Assembly (NCBI RefSeq): GCF_009765965.1
Contig: NZ_LMUL01000014.1
Span: forward strand, 2,379,024 to 2,443,023
Length of the DNA: 64,000 nt
Direction of reading: 5' to 3'
Origin: Caulobacter sp. S45
GTDB taxonomy: Bacteria > Pseudomonadota > Alphaproteobacteria > Caulobacterales > Caulobacteraceae
Made by a program: the position numbers and the translations under genes. A model generated the notes under the pieces. That model was not told the origin of the DNA, searched no databases, and saw only the letters and a list, made by a program, of their open reading frames with translations. Each line of letters begins with the position of its first letter. Position 1 is the first letter of the stretch. This document shows, piece by piece, positions 58,617 through 64,000 of this stretch.

Positions 58617-59789
58617 ATCGAGCAGGCCCTTGCGCGCGCTCCAGTCCAGCACCGTGGCGATGCAGGTGGCCAGGTGCTCGGGCTGGCCCAGATAGTAGTG
58701 GGTGGCGCCCTTGATGCTGACGAATTCCTTGTCCGGGGTGGCCAGTGCGTCGCGGATCGCGGGGTTGTGAGTGGCGGGCACCGCGTCGTCGGCCTCGTTC
58801 TCGATCTGCAGCACCGGGGTGTGGAGGATGTGGGCGGCGTTGGCCGGACCCTTGGCGTTGGACAGGTCGTAGGACCACTGCGACAGCCAGGAGCGCAGGG
58901 TGGAGAAGCGCGCCAGACCGACCGGCCCGACGTTCACCGTGCGCGGATTGCCCATGTAGCACCAGTCGGGCTTGCGGCCGCTGGGGTCGATGGTGGGGTC
59001 CAGCCAGCGCACGTCGCACATGGTGCGATGGGTGACGAAGGCGCGCTCGATCTCGCCGTCCTGGCGGTGCTTCAGGGTTTCCAGCAGGTCCTGAGCCCAG
59101 GCGGTGATCTTGCGGTTGCGGGCGCGCTGGGCGTCGCGGAAGGCGGCCACGAAGTCGGACGTGAAAGGCGGCTTGTTGGGGCAGTCGGGGCTGTAGATGT
59201 CGAACTCGGGATTGCGCACGTCCGGGTTCAGCTCGTCGACGATGGAGGGGTCGAGCCACTCGGTCAGGGTCTCGGCGCGGCTGAGGTGGGCGGCGATGAA
59301 GATCACCCCGTCCGGCCGCTGGAGCCCGGCGGCGGTCAGGTCATAGGGGTCGCCGGCGGGCGTATGGGTGATGGTCGGATGCTCGGCCTGGGCGGTGTAG
59401 AACAGCGATAGCGAGCCGCCGCCGGACCAGCCGACCAGCACCACCTTCTTGTAGCCCATCTTCTCGCGGGCGTGGCGGATGTAGGCGCCCATGTCGAAGG
59501 CGACCTTCTCCATGATCAGGGCGCTGTCGTTCTTGGCGTAGCGGCTGCCGCAGCACAGCACGTGCAGCCCTGCGTCCGCCAGCGCCGCCGGCATCGGCAA
59601 CAATTGGAGGGTGGATGTCGGGTGCATGAACAGGAACACCGTCTCCGCCGGCTTGCCCCTCGGCACGAAGTGCTGGCCTTCGAGCACGGTCAGACCCTGG
59701 CTTCCGGTGAAGCCGTAGGTCTCCGTCATCTTCAGGTTTTCGGAGAAGGTGATGATGACCGGCAGCCGGTCCCATTCATGCTTGGTCAA
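58611..59789 (-). CDS. Alpha/beta hydrolase in an aromatic catabolic operon
   Basis: 392 residues from a TTG start at 59789 with GAGG eight bases upstream; an ATG at 59729 would give 372 residues. Nucleophile Ser122 in GWSGGGS, with Asp in NEADDAVP and His in GATHYYLGQPE completing a probable triad. Residues 55-66 (MHPTSTLQLLPM) form the likely oxyanion loop. No signal peptide. 24 bases after the VOC gene. Context suggests hydrolysis of an aromatic-derived ester or ring-cleavage product; unproven. Confidence 0.8.
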   Translation of the reverse strand: MTKHEWDRLPVIITFSENLKMTETYGFTGSQGLTVLEGQHFVPRGKPAETVFLFMHPTSTLQLLPMPAALADAGLHVLCCGSRYAKNDSALIMEKVAFDMGAYIRHAREKMGYKKVVLVGWSGGGSLSLFYTAQAEHPTITHTPAGDPYDLTAAGLQRPDGVIFIAAHLSRAETLTEWLDPSIVDELNPDVRNPEFDIYSPDCPNKPPFTSDFVAAFRDAQRARNRKITAWAQDLLETLKHRQDGEIERAFVTHRTMCDVRWLDPTIDPSGRKPDWCYMGNPRTVNVGPVGLARFSTLRSWLSQWSYDLSNAKGPANAAHILHTPVLQIENEADDAVPATHNPAIRDALATPDKEFVSIKGATHYYLGQPEHLATCIATVLDWSARKGLLDS

Positions 59790-59813
59790 GACGGAGGCCT
59801 CGGGTCGAAAGGG

Positions 59814-60332
59814 TTAGTGTGCGACGAGCTGCGCCTTGGTGCGGGTCCAGTCGGCGAGCTGGGCGTGGGCTTCGGCGGCGGCGTGCTCGACGAAGCCGGG
59901 CTCCTCGGTGCGGGTGGTGATCTCCACCCGCAGGCCGTTGGGGTCGAAGAAGTAGATCGACTGGACGAAGTCGTGGTCCACCAGACCTCTGACCTCGACG
60001 CCGGCGGCCTCCAGGTTGGTCTTGTGCTTCAGCACGTCCTCGACCGCATTCACCTCCAGGGCCAGATGCTGGACCCAGTCCGGGGTGTTGGGCGAGGGCG
60101 CGGGCTTCTCGCCGGTGCCAAGGTCGAAGAAGGCCACGTAGGACCCGTCGCCCATCTGGAAGAAGATGTGGGCGTAGGGCCGCTTCTCGCCCGAGCTCGG
60201 CACCGCGTCGGACCGCATGCAGTGGACCAGCGGCAGGCCGAGCAGGTCCTCGTAGAAGTGGCGGGTCTCCTCCGCATCCCGGCAGGGATAGGCGAAGTGG
60301 TAGAGACCGTTGATCTTCGGCTGGTCCGACAT
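59814..60332 (-). CDS. VOC-family (glyoxalase/extradiol-like) protein
   Basis: 172 residues starting MSDQPKINGLYHFAYPCRDA. A pair of beta-alpha-beta-beta-beta modules with possible metal ligands His12, His89 (VQHLALEV) and Glu137 (LRVEITT), the 2-His-1-Glu pattern of extradiol dioxygenases and related isomerases. The upstream in-frame extension to 60602 has no homology. Situated between the CoxG-like and hydrolase genes of the same operon. Could be a one-module ring-cleavage dioxygenase or a glyoxalase-type enzyme. Confidence 0.8.
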   Translation of the reverse strand: MSDQPKINGLYHFAYPCRDAEETRHFYEDLLGLPLVHCMRSDAVPSSGEKRPYAHIFFQMGDGSYVAFFDLGTGEKPAPSPNTPDWVQHLALEVNAVEDVLKHKTNLEAAGVEVRGLVDHDFVQSIYFFDPNGLRVEITTRTEEPGFVEHAAAEAHAQLADWTRTKAQLVAH

Positions 60333-60372
60333 GGCGCGCGTTCCCGTATCGATATATCTCATTGTAGCATGT

Positions 60373-61029
60373 TCAACGGCGTTTGGCGTCCGCGCGTGCA
60401 GTGCTGCGGCCGATGAAATAGCCGATCCAGATGGTGATCGAGGCCGCCAGCACCCCGCCGGCCGCCATCCAGCCCGGCTCCATCCACCAGTCGGCGGCGA
60501 CTTCGCGGGTCTTCGCCGGCGCGCCGCTCTTGGCGGAGGCGCTGGATGAGCTCGACGCGCCGGAGCTCGCCGACGCCTCGGGCGCAGCGCCGCCACCGAC
60601 ATTGGCGCTGAACTTGTTGAAGAAGTCGTCGGCCATCTTCTTGGCCGAGCCCTCGATCAGGCGCGAGCCGATCTGGGCCAGCTTGCCGCTGACGTCGGCC
60701 TTGACGTTGTAGGTCAGGCGGGTGTCGTCGCCCTCGCTGGTCAGCTTCACCGTGGCCACGCCCTTGGCGAAGCCGGCGCCCGCGCCATTGCCCTCGCCGG
60801 TCAAGGTGTAGCCGTTGGGCGGGTCGAGGTCGCTGAGCGTGACCTTGCCGCCGAACTTGGCCTTCACCGGGCCGAGCTTGGCCACGACTTTGGCGACGAA
60901 CTCGGTCTCGGAAGTCTTGTCGAGCGACTCGCAGCCCTCGATGGACTGGCGCAGCACGTCGGCGTCGTTGAGGGCGGCCCACACCTTCTCGCGGGACGCC
61001 GTGATCAGTCTCTCGCCGGTCATTTCCAT
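60373..61029 (-). CDS. CoxG-like SRPBCC protein with C-terminal membrane anchor
   Basis: 218 residues: an SRPBCC/CoxG domain (about 1-145, MTGERLITASREKVWAALND), a Ser/Ala-rich low-complexity linker (about 150-175) and one C-terminal membrane helix (GWMAAGGVLAASITIWIGYF). CoxG family members associate with molybdenum-containing carbon monoxide dehydrogenases and related hydroxylases at the membrane. No CoxL, CoxM or CoxS homologue is in the window. 12 bases after fahA. Confidence 0.85.
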   Translation of the reverse strand: MEMTGERLITASREKVWAALNDADVLRQSIEGCESLDKTSETEFVAKVVAKLGPVKAKFGGKVTLSDLDPPNGYTLTGEGNGAGAGFAKGVATVKLTSEGDDTRLTYNVKADVSGKLAQIGSRLIEGSAKKMADDFFNKFSANVGGGAAPEASASSGASSSSSASAKSGAPAKTREVAADWWMEPGWMAAGGVLAASITIWIGYFIGRSTARADAKRR

Positions 61030-61041
61030 GGTCGGTTTTCC

Positions 61042-62340
61042 TTACGCATCCAAGGCTGGCAGCAGGACCGCGCGGCACTCGCCGAAGCCGATCTGGACGA
61101 AGCCGTCGCGCCGGCAGACGCCACGGAATATCACCTCGTCCCCATCTTCCAGGAACTTGCGCGTCTGTCCCGACGGCAGGGTCAGGGGCTCGGCTCCGCC
61201 GCGGGTCAGTTCGAGCAGGCTCCCGCAACCGTCCCGGCCCTTGCCGGAGATGGTGCCCGTTCCGAACAGATCGCCGGGATTAAGGTTGCACCCGCCGCTG
61301 GCGTGGTGGGCCACGAGCTGGGCCAGGGTCCAGTACAGGTCGGTGGCGTTGCTGCCCGACAGCCGCTCGGGCGCGCCGCCCTTGGGGGCCAGCAGCACCT
61401 CCAGCGCGATGTCGACCGCACCCTCGGCCTGGTCGGCGGCGTCGGTCAGGTAGGATAGGGGCGCGGGATCGCCCTCGGGTCGCGCGGCCTGGGCCAGGCG
61501 GAAGGGCGCCAGCGCCTCGGCGGTGACGATCCAGGGCGAGACGGTGGTGGTGAAGTTCTTGGCCAGGAACGGCCCCAGCGGCTGGTATTCCCAGGCCTGG
61601 ATGTCGCGGGCCGACCAGTCATTGAGCAGGCACATGCCGACGATATGCCGGCCGGCCTCGGCGATGGGGATCGGCTGGCCCAGCGCATTGCCCGGGCCGA
61701 CCCAGACGCCCAGCTCCAGCTCGTAGTCGAGGTTGCGCGCGGGGCCGAAGGTCGGGACCGTCTCGGTCGCCAGCTTGCGCTGGCCGCTGGGCCGGCGGAC
61801 CGGCTCGCCGGAGGGGCGCACGGACGAGGCGCGGCCGTGATAGCCGATCGGCACATACTTGTAGTTCGGCAACAACGGGTTGTCGGGGCGGAACAGGCTG
61901 CCGGCGTTCATGGCGTGCTGGATGCCGGCGTAGAAGTCGGTGTAGTCGCCGATGGCGGCGGGCAGGTGCAGGACGCAGGCGCTGGCCGCGTGCAGCAGCG
62001 GCTCGACCTTGGCGCGTTCGGGGGCGTTGTCCTCGAACAGCTCGCTCAGCCGCAGGCGCAGCGCCCGGCGCGGGCCGGAGGCTAGCGCCATCAGCGGGTT
62101 CAGCACGGGTCCCGAAGCGGCCCTGGCGGCGATCAGGGCGTCGCCGGTGAACAGGCCGACTCCGACTGCTGCGTTCAAGTCCAGGATGCTGTCGCCGATG
62201 GCGACGCCGCCGCGCGGGGCCTCGCCGGCCGGGCTGAACACGCCGAAGGGCAGGTTCTGGATCGGGAAGTCGTCATGCCCGTTGGCCGAGGCGACCCAGC
62301 TTTTCAGGGCGGGGTCGTGGCTGCGATCGAGGCTGGTCAT
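61042..62340 (-). CDS. fahA: Fumarylacetoacetase
   Basis: 432 residues. Cleaves fumarylacetoacetate to fumarate and acetoacetate, the last step of homogentisate breakdown. N-terminal SH3-like domain to about residue 118, then the catalytic FAH domain with GDYTDFYAG (131-139), YHGR (167-170), Glu207 and Glu209 in LDYELELG, and Asp241 (LNDWSARD), matching the metal ligands of mouse FAH. Full-length, so it is the tyrosine-pathway enzyme and not a short FAH-domain hydrolase. Encoded 12 kb from hmgA; maiA is not in the window. Confidence 0.95.
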   Translation of the reverse strand: MTSLDRSHDPALKSWVASANGHDDFPIQNLPFGVFSPAGEAPRGGVAIGDSILDLNAAVGVGLFTGDALIAARAASGPVLNPLMALASGPRRALRLRLSELFEDNAPERAKVEPLLHAASACVLHLPAAIGDYTDFYAGIQHAMNAGSLFRPDNPLLPNYKYVPIGYHGRASSVRPSGEPVRRPSGQRKLATETVPTFGPARNLDYELELGVWVGPGNALGQPIPIAEAGRHIVGMCLLNDWSARDIQAWEYQPLGPFLAKNFTTTVSPWIVTAEALAPFRLAQAARPEGDPAPLSYLTDAADQAEGAVDIALEVLLAPKGGAPERLSGSNATDLYWTLAQLVAHHASGGCNLNPGDLFGTGTISGKGRDGCGSLLELTRGGAEPLTLPSGQTRKFLEDGDEVIFRGVCRRDGFVQIGFGECRAVLLPALDA

Positions 62341-62385
62341 TGATCTTGTCTCTCGAGTTGCGGTCGCGGGTTCACCTTAGACCGT

Positions 62386-63585
62386 TTAGTCGATCGACAC
62401 GCTGGTGGCGTCGTAGCGGAACAGCCAATCGTAGCGCTGCTCGACCTTGGTCTCCTCGAACTCGCGGGTGACATAGGCCTCCGCCTCGGCGGTGTTGGAC
62501 AGCACGTGGTTGTGGAAGCGCTTGGCGTTTTCGGCCGAGCCGCGCACGATCTTGCCGGTGCGCTCGATACGCGCCCGCTCGTAATGCTGCAGCGCCGTCT
62601 CGACGTCGTCATAGGCGTCCATGCAGCGGCCGAGGATGAAGCCGTCCTCGATCGCCATCACCGCGCCCTGGGCCAGGAAGGGTAGGGTGGGATGGCAGGC
62701 GTCGCCGATCAGGGTGATGCGGCCGACCGACCACTGGTCCATCGGGTCGCGGCCCAGCAGCGCCCATTTATAGGGCTGGTCGAGATGGCTGATGACGGTC
62801 TGGATGTCCTGGTGCCAGCCGGCGAAGTCGGCGGCGCATTCCTCGTTGGTGCCGCGCTCGGTCCAGGATTCGACCTGCCAGTCGCTGCGCTCGACCACGG
62901 CGACGAAGTTGAACAACTCGCCCCGGCGCAGCAGGTAGTGGACGATGTGGCCGCCGGGGCCGACCCAGTTGGCCCCCACAGGGCGGCGCAGGTTCTCGGG
63001 CAGCTTTTCGGCCGGCACCAGACCGCGCCAGGCGACGCAGCCGGTGAACGCGGGCTTGCTCGATCCGAACAGGGCTTGGCGGATGGTCGAGTGCACCCCG
63101 TCCGCGCCGATCAGGGCGTCGCCGGTGGTGGTGGTCCCGTCGGCGAAGGTCAGGGTTACGGACGTTCCGTCCTGGACCGAGCTGACCGCCTTGGCGTTCA
63201 GGTGAATGGCGTCGGGCTTAACCGCGCGGATGGCGTCCACCAGGATGCCGTGCAGGTCGGCGCGATGGATCATGAAATAGGGGAAGCCGTAGCGCTCGAT
63301 CGACACCACGCCGAGATCGAACAGCTTCCAGGTCTCGCCGGTGTTCCACAGCCGGATTTCCTTGCCGGCCGGCTCCATGAAGGTGGCGCGAATCTGCTTT
63401 TCCAGGCCGAGTTCGAACAGCACCCGCGCGCCGTTGGCGCTGATCTGGAAACCCGCGCCGATCTCGCCGAGATGGGGGGCCTGTTCGTAGATGTCCACGT
63501 CGAAGCCACGCCGCAGCAGCGACAAGCCGGCCACTAGCCCGCCGATGCCGGCGCCCGCGATCAATACCCGTGCTTTGCCGCTCAC
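62386..63585 (-). CDS. FAD-dependent aromatic monooxygenase (salicylate/3-hydroxybenzoate hydroxylase-like)
   Basis: 399 residues from a GTG start (VSGKARVLIAGAGIGGLVAG); GGGGAG six bases upstream decides this over a start at 63618. Group A flavin monooxygenase: GAGIGG (11-16) for ADP, a DG motif in LIGADGVHSTIRQ, and GD motif GDACHPTLPFLAQGAVMAIE. Closest by memory to salicylate 1-hydroxylase and 3-hydroxybenzoate 6-hydroxylase, uses NAD(P)H and oxygen. First gene of the aromatic operon, 45 bases before fahA; divergent from an IclR regulator. Confidence 0.9.
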   Translation of the reverse strand: MSGKARVLIAGAGIGGLVAGLSLLRRGFDVDIYEQAPHLGEIGAGFQISANGARVLFELGLEKQIRATFMEPAGKEIRLWNTGETWKLFDLGVVSIERYGFPYFMIHRADLHGILVDAIRAVKPDAIHLNAKAVSSVQDGTSVTLTFADGTTTTGDALIGADGVHSTIRQALFGSSKPAFTGCVAWRGLVPAEKLPENLRRPVGANWVGPGGHIVHYLLRRGELFNFVAVVERSDWQVESWTERGTNEECAADFAGWHQDIQTVISHLDQPYKWALLGRDPMDQWSVGRITLIGDACHPTLPFLAQGAVMAIEDGFILGRCMDAYDDVETALQHYERARIERTGKIVRGSAENAKRFHNHVLSNTAEAEAYVTREFEETKVEQRYDWLFRYDATSVSID

Positions 63586-63716
63586 GATCCGCTCCCCGAA
63601 TTTTATCGTTGGTCGCATCGGGCGCGCCGAGACCGGACGCCCGCACTGAGCTGGGCCGCAGGTCGAGAGATCAAGCCACGCCCAATCGATCGGCCAGCGG
63701 AGGGCAGCCTGGATCG

Positions 63717-63745
63717 ATACCTAGACTCTGATTGTGCATTGTCAA
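63717..63745 (-). promoter_or_regulatory. Putative promoter of the aromatic operon
   Basis: On the minus strand a perfect TTGACA (63745-63740) is followed 17 bases later by AGGTAT (63722-63717), or 16 bases later by TAGGTA. The -10 element is imperfect, as expected for a regulated promoter. Confidence 0.45.
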
Positions 63746-63765
63746 GTCGGATTTGTTATAAACGA

Positions 63766-63777
63766 AAGTCGCGACTT
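63766..63777. promoter_or_regulatory. Perfect 12-bp palindrome, candidate IclR operator
   Basis: AAGTCGCGACTT lies in the 298-base region between the divergent monooxygenase and IclR-type genes, 21 bases upstream of the putative minus-strand -35 element. The rest of the region shows no gene. Confidence 0.5.
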
Positions 63778-63883
63778 CACTGCGGTTGATCCGACCCCGG
63801 ATTGGGTTAGACGCCTGGATTTAGCATGCATATGATGTGGAAGGGGAAACGGCCGACCGCCGTTCATAAAGGGGACGCGGCCT

Positions 63884-64000
63884 ATGGCGAGGCGAGCGGA
63901 GGCGTCGACAGCTGCTGACAAGGCGGACGCGCCTGTCCCCCCCAAACTCGCCCGCGAGGATTCCCAGCGCTCGATCCAATCGGTCGAATTCGGCTTCAGG
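63884..64000 (+). CDS. IclR-type transcriptional regulator (cut by window end)
   Basis: The first 39 codons are visible: MARRAEASTAADKADAPVPP, then an ending RSIQSVEFGFR that is typical of the start of an IclR winged helix. GGGGA at 63871-63875 supports the ATG at 63884. Divergent from the monooxygenase-fahA operon, so it is the obvious candidate regulator. The rest of the protein lies outside the window. Confidence 0.7.
   Translation, partial: MARRAEASTAADKADAPVPPKLAREDSQRSIQSVEFGFR

Noticed and set aside
59814..60602. VOC gene extended upstream into an Arg/Ala-rich region
   Set aside because: The extra part overlaps the CoxG coding region in antisense composition and lacks homology; the ATG at 60332 fits the family.
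63742..63945. Minus-strand frame of 67 codons in the divergent control region
   Set aside because: Covers the palindrome and the start of the IclR-type gene, with no ribosome site or homology.

Overview
The window is high-GC DNA from an alphaproteobacterium, most likely of the order Caulobacterales (Caulobacter/Phenylobacterium type). This is inferred from gene order and from protein sequence, for example the SecY, RpoA and type III pantothenate kinase sequences. Other pointers are the short 439-residue ProS, the block rnj-mce-DUF1467-proS-lolC-lolD, and a GH47 mannosidase of the kind known from Caulobacter. No phage, plasmid, insertion sequence or CRISPR signature was seen, so this reads as ordinary chromosome.

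Layout. 0-6 kb: a truncated 7Fe ferredoxin, a small BA14K-like lipoprotein, topoisomerase I on the minus strand, a GIN-domain (DUF2807) exported protein with GSGD repeats, and a periplasmic serine hydrolase of the beta-lactamase/esterase fold. 6-20.3 kb: the S10, spc and alpha ribosomal operons in canonical order (rpsJ to rplQ), including secY, adk and rpoA. Clear promoters precede rpsJ and rpsM, and a strong terminator follows rplQ. 20.4-20.6 kb: tRNA-Asp(GTC) with its own promoter. 20.8-36.2 kb: the complete 14-gene nuo operon for complex I, with two extra small membrane-protein genes, one between nuoD and nuoE and one between nuoE and nuoF. 36.2-45 kb: birA, coaX, rnj, mce, DUF1467, proS, lolC and lolD, plus a minus-strand lipoprotein and a DUF308/HdeD membrane protein.

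45.6-64 kb is the accessory part. It holds two adjacent GH1-like glycosidases; an IclR regulator with homogentisate dioxygenase (hmgA); and a GH47 alpha-1,2-mannosidase convergent to a GH92 alpha-mannosidase. The GH92 gene is the last of a three-gene operon with a large zinc metalloprotease and a 2-hydroxyacid dehydrogenase. A six-gene minus-strand operon follows: FAD-dependent aromatic hydroxylase, fumarylacetoacetase, CoxG-like protein, VOC protein, alpha/beta hydrolase and DUF1993 protein. It is divergent from an IclR-type regulator cut by the window end. HmgA and FahA are two steps of tyrosine/homogentisate breakdown; the other catabolic genes suggest a further aromatic route whose substrate cannot be told from sequence.

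Intergenic regions carry at least two families of palindromic dispersed repeats, typical of this group. The most interesting unexplained items are the two translationally coupled small membrane proteins inside the nuo operon, an orphan stem-loop/terminator upstream of proS (candidate small RNA), the GH47/GH92/metalloprotease locus, and the orphan CoxG-containing aromatic cluster.
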